Of a stretch of DNA of 64,000 bases, positions 35,283 through 43,875 are shown one piece after another. The stretch spans positions 1 through 64,000 of the forward strand of contig JANYLB010000030.1 of NCBI GenBank assembly GCA_025363815.1. Direction: 5' to 3'. The translations under genes and the position numbers were made by a program. The number at the start of each line of letters is the position of its first letter. Positions within the stretch are counted from its first letter, which is position 1. The notes below the pieces were generated by a model. That model had not been told where the DNA came from. It worked only from the letters and a program-made list of their open reading frames with translations, and made no database searches. The stretch is from Actinomycetes bacterium. Lineage in GTDB: Bacteria > Actinomycetota > Acidimicrobiia > IMCC26256 > JANYLB01.

Positions 35283-35821
35283 CAGCCGGCCCGCGCGCTC
35301 CCGAGCAGGGCCTCGAGGTTGTCGACCGAGACGCGGCTCAACTGCTTCCCTGTGACCACACCTGCAGGGCTGATCGCGTAGGTCTCTGGCTGACCGGTCG
35401 TCGCGTACGCGAGCGCCGCCTCACCCTTCGGGTCGAGCGCAACCGTGTACCCGACATCGTGCTTCTTCACGTAAGCGCGCACCTCACTGGTGGTGTCATC
35501 CCGCACGATCCCGACCAGCGCGAAGTCGGGATCCTTGGCGTGGCGGTTCCAGAACTCCTTGAGCGCCGGCGTCTCCTCTTGGCACGGGATGCACCACGAG
35601 TTCCAGAAGTTCACGATCACCGACTTACCCGCGAGGCTGCGCAGAGCCACGTGGACACCGTTCCCGTCGAGCACTGGAAGATCGAAAGCCGGAGCATTCC
35701 GGTCGACGATGGGCCCCCCCGAGTAGGTCGGCTCGCTCCCGACCTGGGTCGAGAGCACGCTCAGGAACAACACGACGACAACGCCCACGCCGACGGCGGA
35801 CCACCGGAGGGGATGCTTCAT
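35282..35821 (-). CDS. ccmG: Thiol-disulfide oxidoreductase CcmG/ResA type
   Basis: 179 residues. An N-terminal anchor helix (about 9-25) is followed by a thioredoxin fold with the active site NSWCIPCQEETPAL. It supplies reductant to CcmH or directly to apocytochrome. It overlaps ccmF by 4 bp and ccmH by 1 nt. The final strand contains YATTGQPETYAISPAGVV, the cis-Pro-bearing region of the fold. Confidence 0.92.
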   Translation of the reverse strand: MKHPLRWSAVGVGVVVVLFLSVLSTQVGSEPTYSGGPIVDRNAPAFDLPVLDGNGVHVALRSLAGKSVIVNFWNSWCIPCQEETPALKEFWNRHAKDPDFALVGIVRDDTTSEVRAYVKKHDVGYTVALDPKGEAALAYATTGQPETYAISPAGVVTGKQLSRVSVDNLEALLGSARAG

Positions 35822-37839
35822 GCCGGGACCTCTTCTGAGGCAAGCTCGATCGGCTGGGCCGGGGCCGGGGCCGGATCAGATGTTGCCCGGTCGCGGCGGC
35901 GGACCGGGATCAACGCGACGACCGTGCCGATCGCCATCACTCCCCCGCCGATCCAGAGCCACAGCACCATCGGGTTCACCGCCACTACCACCGTCACCTG
36001 CTTCGACTCGCTCAGCGACGACACGAGGGTGAGATACACGTCTTCGCGAATACCGGTGCGTACCGACGGGGTACCGATCCCCTGGGTGCTGTTCGGGAAC
36101 GTGGAGATCGACGGTGCGTACACGCCGAGTACATCGCCGCCTTGAGCCAGCCGGAGCCGGGCCGACTTCGTTGTCTTCTGCGCGCTGCGGTCGAGTGACG
36201 TGCCGAGGAACGTCACCGTGTAGCCCGAGACCGTGGCCGATTGACCTCGCTCGAGCCGAACCTCACGACGCGACCCGAACGTCCCGAACGACGCGAGCGC
36301 GATCGCGATCAACACCACGCCCGTGTGCACGATCAGTCCGCCGTACAACCGTGGGTTCGAACCAACCGTGCGGCCGCCCGCACGAAGCCATCCCTCGCCG
36401 TTCGCACGGCGACGTGCCCGAACGCCTACATATATTGAGCGGGCGATGTTCGCCAACGCGAACGCGGCGAACCCGAACGCGAGTACAGGGACGAGCCCGC
36501 GGGTGTCGAGCATCACGGCGATGACCATCGATCCTGCGCCGATCCACGCGGGAATGGCGAGCCGGCGTCGGAGAAGATCGCCACTCGCGGCGCGCCACGG
36601 CAGCGCGGGTGCCGCGGCCATGAGAAAGAGCAACGCGAGCCCCAAGGGGGTCGTCATCGCGTCGAAGTACGGCTCCCCGACAGATAGTTGCTGGCCGTTC
36701 AGCGCCTCGGCAAGGAGGGGGTAAACGGTTCCGAGCAGCACCACGAACGCGAGGCCGGCGAACAAGAGGTTGTTGCCCAGGAAGGCGGCCTCGCGCGACA
36801 CCGGCGAATCGATGCGTCCGGGTGCATGCAGCTTGTCGGCCCGCCAGGCGATGAGAGCGATCCCCGAACCGGCCACGACAGCCAGGAACGTGAGCAGCCA
36901 AGGACCGATGTCGGACGTGCTGAACGAGTGCACCGAGTTCAGGACACCGGATCGGGTGAGGAAGGTGCCGAGGATGGTGAGGCAGAACGTCGCGATCACA
37001 AGCGAGAGGTTCCACACGCGGAGCATCCCCCGTCGCTCCTGCACCATCACCGAGTGGATGAACGCCGTCCCGGTGAGCCAAGGGAGCAAAGACGCGTTCT
37101 CGACAGGGTCCCACGCCCAGAAGCCACCCCAACCCAAGACCTCGTAGCTCCACCATCCACCAAGAATTATTCCGATCGTGAGAAAGCCCCAGGCGATGAT
37201 CGTGGCGCGCCTCGTATCGGCGAGCCATCCCTCACCGAAGCGCCCGGTGATCAGCGCAGCCATCGCGAAGCTGAACGGAATCGTGAATCCGACGTATCCG
37301 AGATAGAGCATCGGCGGATGGAACGCCATCAACGGGTGATTCTGGAGCAACGGGTTCGGGCCCCGGCCGTCGAAAGGAATGCTCGACATCACCCGGAACG
37401 GGTTAGCCGGGCCCAGCATCAGGGCGAAGAAGAACAGCGCGACGAGGAGACCGATGAGCGTTGCCCACGCGACGATCGGATCCGTGGCGCGGTGACGGAA
37501 CCTATGAGCGGTGGCCGCGAGGTAGACCGCGAGCGCAAGGGTCCACAGCAGGATCGACCCCTCCAACGCGGCCCACAGACCAGTGATCGTGAAGAGGAGC
37601 GGCGTCCCACGAGCGTTGTTCTCGGCGACGTACTTCAGCGAGAAATCGTGACCGATGAGCGCCCACTCCATGATGGCGACCGCGAGCACGGCAGCGCCAA
37701 GGAGCGCGAACACGTACTTCCGACCGGCCAGGAGGAGCTTGGGGTCGTGTCGAGCCAGCCCCACCGCCAGGGTCATCACGCCGAGCACCGACGCGCTCGT
37801 GCCGAGCGCGATCGCGATGACGCCGAGAGCGGCCTTCAC
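35818..37839 (-). CDS. ccmF: Haem lyase subunit CcmF
   Basis: 673 residues, about 15 membrane helices. The haem-handling WWD motif is WGGFWAWDPVENASLLPWL; conserved His residues occur in HPPMLYLGYVGF and NSVHSFSTSDIGPW. A C-terminal soluble region (about 530-620) precedes the last helix. CcmF with CcmH joins haem to apocytochrome c on the outer face of the membrane. GTG 37839 overlaps the ccmE stop by 4 bp; the 3' end overlaps ccmG by 4 bp. Confidence 0.95.
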   Translation of the reverse strand: MKAALGVIAIALGTSASVLGVMTLAVGLARHDPKLLLAGRKYVFALLGAAVLAVAIMEWALIGHDFSLKYVAENNARGTPLLFTITGLWAALEGSILLWTLALAVYLAATAHRFRHRATDPIVAWATLIGLLVALFFFALMLGPANPFRVMSSIPFDGRGPNPLLQNHPLMAFHPPMLYLGYVGFTIPFSFAMAALITGRFGEGWLADTRRATIIAWGFLTIGIILGGWWSYEVLGWGGFWAWDPVENASLLPWLTGTAFIHSVMVQERRGMLRVWNLSLVIATFCLTILGTFLTRSGVLNSVHSFSTSDIGPWLLTFLAVVAGSGIALIAWRADKLHAPGRIDSPVSREAAFLGNNLLFAGLAFVVLLGTVYPLLAEALNGQQLSVGEPYFDAMTTPLGLALLFLMAAAPALPWRAASGDLLRRRLAIPAWIGAGSMVIAVMLDTRGLVPVLAFGFAAFALANIARSIYVGVRARRRANGEGWLRAGGRTVGSNPRLYGGLIVHTGVVLIAIALASFGTFGSRREVRLERGQSATVSGYTVTFLGTSLDRSAQKTTKSARLRLAQGGDVLGVYAPSISTFPNSTQGIGTPSVRTGIREDVYLTLVSSLSESKQVTVVVAVNPMVLWLWIGGGVMAIGTVVALIPVRRRDRATSDPAPAPAQPIELASEEVPA

Positions 37840-38297
37840 GCGCCGCTCGCGCTTGGCCGTATCTTGACCTTTGGCGGCGTGTACTCACTGCCGTGCTTGA
37901 TGAGGATGCGATCGGAGACGAAGGTGAGTCCGCTTCCCCAACGGCCCTCGCACACGACCGGCGCCCGCGCTTTGAAGAGATCCGGCGGATCTCCCGCGTG
38001 GTCAACCGTGACGGTCTTCTTCCCGTCGGTCAGCTCGAAGCGAACGCCACCCGAGGTCTGGGAGATGGAACCGGGAACGACGGCGCCGGCGAGGCGGAAC
38101 CGGTGCGTTCCCTCGGTGGTCCGGGTCTTCACCGCTTCGGAGACCGTTCGGAAGTAGACGATGTTGCCGCGCAGCCCGAGTAGGAGCAGCGCACCGATCG
38201 CGCCGACGCACAGCACGGCAGCCACGATGTAGCGGAGTCGGCGCGGCCGACGTACCGGCGGTGAAGACGCCGACGCAGGAGTGGTAGTGGTGGTCAC
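37836..38297 (-). CDS. ccmE: Haem chaperone CcmE (His-type)
   Basis: 153 residues. A basic N-terminus and anchor helix (about 22-44) precede a beta-barrel domain with FRLAGAVVPGS and the haem-binding segment LIKHGSEYTPP. The His in HGSEY sits where E. coli CcmE His130 binds haem covalently, so this is the canonical His form rather than the Cys variant of some archaea and bacteria. GTG 38297 overlaps the ccmD stop by 4 bp. A longer in-frame reading to 39113 only crosses ccmC out of frame. Confidence 0.9.
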   Translation of the reverse strand: MTTTTTPASASSPPVRRPRRLRYIVAAVLCVGAIGALLLLGLRGNIVYFRTVSEAVKTRTTEGTHRFRLAGAVVPGSISQTSGGVRFELTDGKKTVTVDHAGDPPDLFKARAPVVCEGRWGSGLTFVSDRILIKHGSEYTPPKVKIRPSASGA

Positions 38298-38413
38298 TGG
38301 TGCTCGCCACTCCTCAACGCGCGGCGAGTGCGCACGATCAGGCGTGCGTAATACCCGGCCAATACCAGCGCGGTGAGGCTCCATCCGGCGGCGACATACC
38401 CGACGTCGCTCAT
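38294..38413 (-). CDS. ccmD: Small haem exporter protein CcmD (39 residues)
   Basis: A 39-codon frame exactly filling the gap between ccmC and ccmE. It begins MSDVGYVAAG, has a single membrane helix (about 7-24, including TALVLAGYYARLI) and a basic tail (VRTRRALRSG), which is the CcmD pattern. ATG 38413 abuts the ccmC stop and the TGA overlaps the ccmE GTG by 4 bp. CcmD stabilises the CcmABC release complex and holds CcmE to CcmC. Size, helix and place make the call firm even though sequence similarity in this family is low. Confidence 0.85.
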   Translation of the reverse strand: MSDVGYVAAGWSLTALVLAGYYARLIVRTRRALRSGEHQ

Positions 38414-39202
38414 CTAGCTCACCCCCGTCGTCTGGACTTCGCCAACGCGGGCCGCGATGGCGCGGTCGAGCTCGCGGTCGTCGAGACCGTCTTCGAGGGC
38501 CGCGAGCCGATAACGACGATCCACCAGGAAGACGTACAACAGGGTGAACGCCAATACGCCGAGCCACAGCGTCGCCGCCATCACGCCATGGATCTCCGGG
38601 TTCAGCGCAGGGTTGAAGACGGTGGCCTGCTGGTGGAGCGTGCGCCACCAGTTGACGGAGAAGTGCACGATCGGCACGTCGATGAACGCGATCAACGCTG
38701 CGATCGCGTTGCGCTTCGCGCCTGTGGCGGGATCGCCGGAGACGCGACGCAACGCGAGGTACCCGAGGTACAAGAAGAAGAGGACGGCCGTCGTCACCAG
38801 ACGGGCGTCCCACGCCCACCACACGCCCCAGACCGCGCGTCCCCAGAGCGAACCGAGGACCAACGTGAGTGCGGTGAAGATCACCCCGACCTCGGCCGAC
38901 ACGCCGGCCAGGCGGTCCCATACCCGCGCGCGGGTCCGCGGCCAGAGGTACAACGCCGACGCGACTGCCGTCACGAAGAACGCCAGGTAGGCGAGCCAGG
39001 CTGTGGGTACGTGGAGGTACATGAGTCGTTGCGCGTCGCCTTGCACCTTGTCGGGCGGGGCGCCCCAGAGCCCGAACAGGCCGACCAGCACGAGCGCGAC
39101 GAGTGTGGCCCATCCGATCCCCGCGGCAACGAGGGGGTTGAGCAACCGCGTGTTCTGGTCACCCTGATCTCGACCACGCTGATCTCGACCACGCTGGCTC
39201 AT
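38414..39202 (-). CDS. ccmC: Haem transporter subunit CcmC
   Basis: 262 residues, six membrane helices. The WWD haem-handling motif is WGVWWAWDARLVTTAVLFF, with conserved His in YLHVPTAWLAY and VHFSVNWWRTLHQ. CcmC transfers haem to CcmE. ATG 39202 overlaps the ccmB stop by 4 bp; an in-frame extension to 39289 is not needed. The first residues contain the repeat RGRDQRGRDQ, encoded by a 15-bp tandem duplication. Confidence 0.93.
   Translation of the reverse strand: MSQRGRDQRGRDQGDQNTRLLNPLVAAGIGWATLVALVLVGLFGLWGAPPDKVQGDAQRLMYLHVPTAWLAYLAFFVTAVASALYLWPRTRARVWDRLAGVSAEVGVIFTALTLVLGSLWGRAVWGVWWAWDARLVTTAVLFFLYLGYLALRRVSGDPATGAKRNAIAALIAFIDVPIVHFSVNWWRTLHQQATVFNPALNPEIHGVMAATLWLGVLAFTLLYVFLVDRRYRLAALEDGLDDRELDRAIAARVGEVQTTGVS
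39164..39193. repeat. 15-bp tandem duplication in the ccmC N-terminal codons
   Basis: The unit CTGATCTCGACCACG occurs twice head to tail (39164-39178 and 39179-39193). It adds five residues to the CcmC N-terminus and keeps the frame. Confidence 0.85.
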
Positions 39203-39873
39203 GTGTCCTCCCACAAGGGTCCGAAGGCGAGTACCCCTACCGACAGGTACAGCACTGCGAACAACCCGAGCAGAGCAATCCACGGCCACGCCTGGCTGGC
39301 GTCGCCACCGAGGCCTGACTCGAAGGCCCGGGTGGCCCCGAGCATCACTGGAGTGATGACCGGCAATAGCAGCAGCGGCAGCAACGTCTCACGGGTGCGG
39401 AGACCGGCTGCCAGCACCCCGAAGAGGGTACCGGTGGCCGCGAGCCCAGCGGTCGCGGCCAACCCCGCGAGAATTAGCACAGGAACAGAGGTCACATCGA
39501 CCCCGTACAGCGCCGCGACACCGAGGCCGAGCACGACCTCGAGGGCGAGCAGCTGGACGCCGATCGCGACCGTCTTGCCGAGGAACACCGCGGCGCCGTC
39601 GATCCCGGAAAGCCTGAGGCCGTCGCGAGCGCCGTTCTGCTGCTCGATCCCGAAGGATCGACCGATCGCGAGGAGCGCGGCGAGAAGCACCGCCACCCAG
39701 AAGAGACCCGGGGCGACTGCAGCGAGCCGACCCCTGTCGGGATCGAGCGCGAACGCGAACAGCAACAGGACGATCGCGCCAAAAGGTAGGACCTGGGACA
39801 CCGTGACCCGCGCCCGCGCCTCGATCCGAAGGTCTTTCCCGGCCACGAGCATCACCTCGCCTGCAAGGCTCAC
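39199..39873 (-). CDS. ccmB: Haem exporter membrane subunit CcmB
   Basis: 224 residues, six membrane helices. Family motifs include KDLRIEARARVTVSQVLPFG at the N-terminus, FGIEQQNGARDGLRLSGID, and LLPLLLLPVITPVMLGAT. CcmB with the CcmA ATPase releases haem-loaded CcmE from CcmC. GTG 39873 overlaps the ccmA stop by 4 bp and its own stop overlaps ccmC by 4 bp. Confidence 0.93.
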   Translation of the reverse strand: MSLAGEVMLVAGKDLRIEARARVTVSQVLPFGAIVLLLFAFALDPDRGRLAAVAPGLFWVAVLLAALLAIGRSFGIEQQNGARDGLRLSGIDGAAVFLGKTVAIGVQLLALEVVLGLGVAALYGVDVTSVPVLILAGLAATAGLAATGTLFGVLAAGLRTRETLLPLLLLPVITPVMLGATRAFESGLGGDASQAWPWIALLGLFAVLYLSVGVLAFGPLWEDT

Positions 39874-40559
39874 TTCGCCGGCTCGGGGATTTCGGCCGGT
39901 GCATCGGGAACGCTCCGCGCGGCCAGCACCGATGCCCGGCCACCCACGACCGCGACCTCGCGGGTGGCGAGAGGGCGGGTGAGGTCGAGCTCGTGCGACG
40001 CCAACAGCACGGTGCGCCCTTCACCCGGGGCCCCGGCGACTATCTCGTCGAGGAGGACTCGGCCCGCTGCATCGAGGCCGGCGTGCGGCTCGTCGAGCAA
40101 CAGGAGCTGCGGATCACGGCAGAGCGCGACCGCGATCGCCAATCGGCGGCGCTGGCCCGCGGAAAGGCGGCCGTGCGTGACGCCGGCTTGGGCGGTGAGG
40201 CCGAGTCGCTCCAGAGCGACGTCGGCGTTGGCGGCGTCGCGCCCGGAGGCCCTGGCTGCGAAAGCCAGGTTCTCCCGCGTGGTCAGATCGTCGTAGCAGG
40301 CGGTGTCATGGCCGACGAGGCCAAGCCCACGGCGGTGGGCCCGTCGATCGATGGTGAGATCCTGGCCGAGCACCTCGACCTCGCCGCGATGAACCGGCAG
40401 CAAACCGGCCAGCACACGTAACAGAGTGGTCTTCCCCGCTCCGTTCGGCCCGGTCAGCAGCACGATCTCGCCACGAGCCACGTCGAGATCGACGCCGGCG
40501 AGGGCGGGAAAGCGGCCGAGAAGACACACGACGGAGCGCAAACGGACGAGGGGAACCAC
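39870..40559 (-). CDS. ccmA: Haem exporter ATP-binding subunit CcmA
   Basis: 229 residues, a short ABC ATPase: Walker A TGPNGAGKTTLLRVL, signature GRLSAGQRRRLAIA, Walker B LLLLDEPHAGLD and the switch His in LLASHELD. It powers CcmE release. I chose GTG 40559 because GGAGG lies 11 nt upstream and the protein then begins just before the first ABC strand; an in-frame start at 40640 would add 27 unlikely residues. It is the first gene of the ccm operon; a TACACT hexamer near 40600 on the minus strand may belong to its promoter. Confidence 0.9.
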   Translation of the reverse strand: MVPLVRLRSVVCLLGRFPALAGVDLDVARGEIVLLTGPNGAGKTTLLRVLAGLLPVHRGEVEVLGQDLTIDRRAHRRGLGLVGHDTACYDDLTTRENLAFAARASGRDAANADVALERLGLTAQAGVTHGRLSAGQRRRLAIAVALCRDPQLLLLDEPHAGLDAAGRVLLDEIVAGAPGEGRTVLLASHELDLTRPLATREVAVVGGRASVLAARSVPDAPAEIPEPAK

Positions 40560-40697
40560 AGCCCAACAGGCCTCCGAGACCCCGCCGACCGGGGTCTTCG
40601 CAACGCTCAAGTGTACGGAGCCTCCCACGATCAGAGCCAACCGGCCCGAAGTACCGCATCACGGCTCCCGTGACCGGCCCGGAGGCCGCCCAAGCCG

Positions 40698-40703
40698 TAC
40701 GCT
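40698..40703 (+). promoter_or_regulatory. -10 element of a leaderless promoter for the sortase gene
   Basis: TACGCT is followed by 8 nt and GTG 40712. Confidence 0.4.
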
Positions 40704-40711
40704 GAGCGGCC

Positions 40712-41641
40712 GTGCGAAGAGTTGTTGGTGCGACAGGAAGGGTTCTCGTCACCCTCGGGGTGCTGATCCTCCTGTTCGTCGGCTACCAGCTCTGGGGAAC
40801 CGGCCTATACACGGCCCGTGAGCAGTCACGGCTGAAAGACCAATTCGCTCACACGCTCAAGCAGACCTCCGCGACCAGCGCCACCGTCGCCCCCGGTACG
40901 ACCGCCACGACAACACCCCCGCCGCCGCCGCCGAGCGGTGATGCAGTGGCGATGATCCGCATCCCCAAGATCGGGGTCGACAACGCGGTCGTCCAGGGAG
41001 TGAAGGTCGAGGATCTCCGCAAAGGACCCGGTCACTACCCCGATACCCCGTTGCCGGGCCAGCTCGGTAACGCCGCGATCGCCGGCCATCGCACCACCTA
41101 CGGCCAGCCGTTCAACCGTCTCGACGAGCTGAAGCCCGGCGACGAGATCAAGGTCACGACCCTCCAGGGGACGTATCGATATCTCGTCGACACCCAGACC
41201 GACGCCGACGGAAAACCGAGCGGACACATCATCGTGCAGCCGAGCCAGGTCGAGGTTCTCAATCCCACTCCCGACCCGGCGCGTCCGAACTTCGACCTCG
41301 CGACGTTGACGCTAACTACGTGCAACCCGAAGTTCTCTGCGGTCGAGCGCCTCGTCGTGAAGGCGACCTGGAAACCGGTCACAGAAGCGAGCCCGGTTCC
41401 GGTCTCGCCGCCGCCCCGAACGGTTGCTTCGGTCGGCGACCTCGGACTCTCGGGCGAACGAGGGTCGATCGCTCCGCTCGGGGGATGGGCCGTAGTCGTC
41501 ACCATCGTCGGCGGTCTGTGGTGGTGGCTGTTCCACCGCTACCGGCGCTGGACCGCCTGGTTCATCGGTGTGGTCCCGTTCCTCGTCGTGTTGTTCTACC
41601 TCTACGCGAACCTCGAACGCGTTCTTCCCACCAACTACTGA
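40712..41641 (+). CDS. Class E sortase
   Basis: 309 residues. An N-terminal anchor helix (about 9-29) and a Pro-rich linker (TTTPPPPPPS) precede the sortase barrel with IPKIGVDNAVVQG, catalytic His 126 in IAGHRTTYG, Cys 204 in LTTCNP and Arg 213. Two further membrane helices (about 258-275 and 281-299) at the C-terminus are typical of actinobacterial class E enzymes. It cuts sorting signals and joins surface proteins to the cell wall or each other. No obvious substrate with an LAXTG-like signal lies in the window. Confidence 0.9.
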   Translation: MRRVVGATGRVLVTLGVLILLFVGYQLWGTGLYTAREQSRLKDQFAHTLKQTSATSATVAPGTTATTTPPPPPPSGDAVAMIRIPKIGVDNAVVQGVKVEDLRKGPGHYPDTPLPGQLGNAAIAGHRTTYGQPFNRLDELKPGDEIKVTTLQGTYRYLVDTQTDADGKPSGHIIVQPSQVEVLNPTPDPARPNFDLATLTLTTCNPKFSAVERLVVKATWKPVTEASPVPVSPPPRTVASVGDLGLSGERGSIAPLGGWAVVVTIVGGLWWWLFHRYRRWTAWFIGVVPFLVVLFYLYANLERVLPTNY

Positions 41642-41667
41642 CCGACGCGCCCCGCCGGCGCAACCGT

Positions 41668-43035
41668 CTACTCCGGCCCGAAACGCCCGACCAGAGGCAT
41701 GAGCTGCGGGAACTGATCGTCAGTACGGATGGCCTCGGTGAGGATCGAGAACCGATCGTCGGTCCAGGTCGCGCGGGCAATTCCAGCGTCGGTGTAGCAG
41801 AGGATGCGTCCGAGATCAGGTGTGTCGATTCGAAACGGGCCTTCTCCCGGACAGACATCAGGCGCCGCAACCCGCGAGTCGACGACCACCCCGCTCGGGG
41901 CGCGTTGCGCCTCGTAGACAGCGTTCATCGTGTCGGGGTCGGGGTAGCTCGTATAGAACACATCAGTCGATCCCGACGAGCACCTGAGCGCCGCGGTGGC
42001 GTTCTCCAGGAGGTCCGCGTTCTGGCAGCTCGCCCGGATAGATGCCGGAACATGGGCCAGCAGCGCCGACTGTTGGTCGGTGAATGAGCTCGGGCTGGGG
42101 CTCTGATCGAGCCGAACCCGATAGGACACGTTCCACCAGTCGTAGAGAGGCTGATCCTGGCGGTCGTCGCGTTCGGCGACTCCAAGCGTAGAGAGCGCCG
42201 CCATCGTCCAGACCAGAACGGACCGGCGCTTCTGATGGAAACAGGCCACGTTGCCACTCATCGCCCGCGTGGCTGAGTACGGATGCTCGACGTTGAGAAC
42301 AGTGGAGCAATCATCAGACGAGCCGCGCACGACCAGGGTTCGCGCGATCCGCTTGTCGAATGCCTGGTTGACCGACTCAGCCGTCGGATAGTGGAAGAAG
42401 CTCACCCGCGATGCGCCGTCAGGCGGGGTGCAACTGATCGCGGCGTCGGCGCCGGCCGGGAGCGCGCGCACGCCCGAGCAATCGGCGCGCAGGGATGACG
42501 GAACTGCACCCGAACCCGCAAGTTGGGCCTGTCTCGGCGCAAGCGAAGACGCGCTTCCATCGGAGCTCAGGTTGCGCAGGAAGATCCCCCCACCCGTCAC
42601 GACCATCGCGATGGCGATCGCCCCGACGACCCACGGCCATCTCCGGCGCGCGTACGGGTCGGCGCGACCCCCTCTCGTGAACCGCCGTTCGCGGTGCGGC
42701 TTGTTCTGCTCGGCGTCGCGCCGCGGGATCGGCGGAAGGACGCCGGGGTCAGGGGTCAACCCGGTCACAGGGGCGGCGGTCGGTGGCGCACCGGTGCGGG
42801 TCGGAACCCCGAGAGGAGGCACGTAGGGGCTGTGCGATTTCGCAACCTCCGCTGCGATCACCGCAGGCGCGTCGGTCGGCATCGGTGCGACGGATTCGTC
42901 GCCTTCGGTTTCGATGGTTTCGACGGGGTCGACAGGGTCGACAGGCGCAGTAGTGCGCGGGGTTGGCGGCGCCGGATACCAGGAACGGGAGCGCGGCGGC
43001 TTGTCGCCGGAAGAAGGGTTCGGAGGCGATGCCAC
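41668..43035 (-). CDS. Single-pass envelope protein with two related extracytoplasmic repeats, function unknown
   Basis: 455 residues. A Pro-, Thr- and Asp-rich cytoplasmic region (1-125, with VDPVDPVE repeats) ends in basic residues, then one membrane helix (about 133-152, WVVGAIAIAMVVTGGGIFL). Outside are two similar domains, each opening with Cys, a second Cys 17-19 residues on, and an aromatic-YP-N motif: SFFHYPTAESVNQAF and VFYTSYPDPDTMNAVY. Each also has a later Cys-containing segment. Such domains are seen at the outer end of some actinobacterial Ser/Thr kinases, but no kinase domain is present. GTG 43035 has a TAGCGT -10 six nt upstream. Confidence 0.65.
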   Translation of the reverse strand: MASPPNPSSGDKPPRSRSWYPAPPTPRTTAPVDPVDPVETIETEGDESVAPMPTDAPAVIAAEVAKSHSPYVPPLGVPTRTGAPPTAAPVTGLTPDPGVLPPIPRRDAEQNKPHRERRFTRGGRADPYARRRWPWVVGAIAIAMVVTGGGIFLRNLSSDGSASSLAPRQAQLAGSGAVPSSLRADCSGVRALPAGADAAISCTPPDGASRVSFFHYPTAESVNQAFDKRIARTLVVRGSSDDCSTVLNVEHPYSATRAMSGNVACFHQKRRSVLVWTMAALSTLGVAERDDRQDQPLYDWWNVSYRVRLDQSPSPSSFTDQQSALLAHVPASIRASCQNADLLENATAALRCSSGSTDVFYTSYPDPDTMNAVYEAQRAPSGVVVDSRVAAPDVCPGEGPFRIDTPDLGRILCYTDAGIARATWTDDRFSILTEAIRTDDQFPQLMPLVGRFGPE

Positions 43036-43041
43036 GTGGCC

Positions 43042-43047
43042 ACGCTA
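43042..43047 (-). promoter_or_regulatory. -10 element of a leaderless promoter for the envelope protein gene
   Basis: On the minus strand TAGCGT is followed by 6 nt and GTG 43035. Confidence 0.5.
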
Positions 43048-43077
43048 CCGCCGAACGCACAGCGTGGGCGGCGCGGC

Positions 43078-43866
43078 TCAGCGGCCCCGGAACTCGGGCG
43101 TCCGCTTCTCGCCGAACGCGGCCAGACCTTCTTGCAGGTCGTCGCTGGCAAAGTTACGGGCTTCGAGCGCACTGATCTCAGCACGCGCGGCTTCGGAAAA
43201 TCCGGCGGCGTCGACGACGAGGTTGAGGGCGCGCTTGTGCCCTTGCACGGTGAGCGGCGCGAGCGCCGCGAGCGCCACCGCGAGCTCGATGCCGGCACCG
43301 CGGGCGTCGGCCGCGGTCCGGTGGACGAGCCCCAAGCGTTCGGCTTCGCCGACGTCGAGGGAGCGACCGGTGAGCAACAGGTCCCGCGCGGTGCCGTGAC
43401 CGACGAGCATCGCCAGCCTGCGGATGTTCGCCGCGCTGAGCAGCACGCCGAGCCGGGATGCCGGAATGCCCAACGTCGCACCGGGCGCGAGCACCCGGAG
43501 ATCGCACGCGACCGCGAGCTGCATCCCGGCGCCGAGCGCCGGACCGTTCACCGCCGCGATTACCGGAGCCGGGTGATCGACGACGGCGTCGAGCATCTGC
43601 TCGAACGCGGGTCGGAAGGTGTCTCCGCCACCATGTTCGAGGCCACCGCTCGGCGCGCCGGCGGTGTCGGAGGCCCGTCGGGCGAGATCAGCCCCGGCAC
43701 AGAACGCCGAACCCTCGCCCGTGATGACCACCGCTCTGAGGTGGTGCGAGGCATCGAGACGCGCCCGCAGATCGTCGCAGAGCTCTGCGCTCAGCGCGTT
43801 GCGCCGTTCGGCTCGATCGATCGTTGCGAGACCGACGTGGGGGCTCGGTTCATCCCAGCGGATCAC
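43078..43866 (-). CDS. Crotonase-fold protein (enoyl-CoA hydratase/isomerase family) lacking both hydratase glutamates
   Basis: 262 residues of crotonase fold, with the oxyanion-hole strands AFCAGADLARR and NGPALGAGMQLAVACD. Compared with rat enoyl-CoA hydratase, the first catalytic Glu position is Gln (GAGMQL) and the second is Ala (LGIPASRLG), so simple hydration is unlikely; an isomerase, hydrolase or decarboxylase is more probable. GTG 43866 follows the biotinyl gene by 9 bp and the two are cotranscribed. Confidence 0.82.
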   Translation of the reverse strand: MIRWDEPSPHVGLATIDRAERRNALSAELCDDLRARLDASHHLRAVVITGEGSAFCAGADLARRASDTAGAPSGGLEHGGGDTFRPAFEQMLDAVVDHPAPVIAAVNGPALGAGMQLAVACDLRVLAPGATLGIPASRLGVLLSAANIRRLAMLVGHGTARDLLLTGRSLDVGEAERLGLVHRTAADARGAGIELAVALAALAPLTVQGHKRALNLVVDAAGFSEAARAEISALEARNFASDDLQEGLAAFGEKRTPEFRGR

Positions 43867-43875
43867 TAGTCGCGC

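Noticed and set aside
36350-36365. GGTTCGAACC tRNA-like motif
   Set aside because: It is inside ccmF with no cloverleaf around it.
39203-39289. Longer CcmC start at 39289
   Set aside because: The extra 29 residues lack family similarity, and ATG 39202 makes the standard 4-bp overlap with ccmB.
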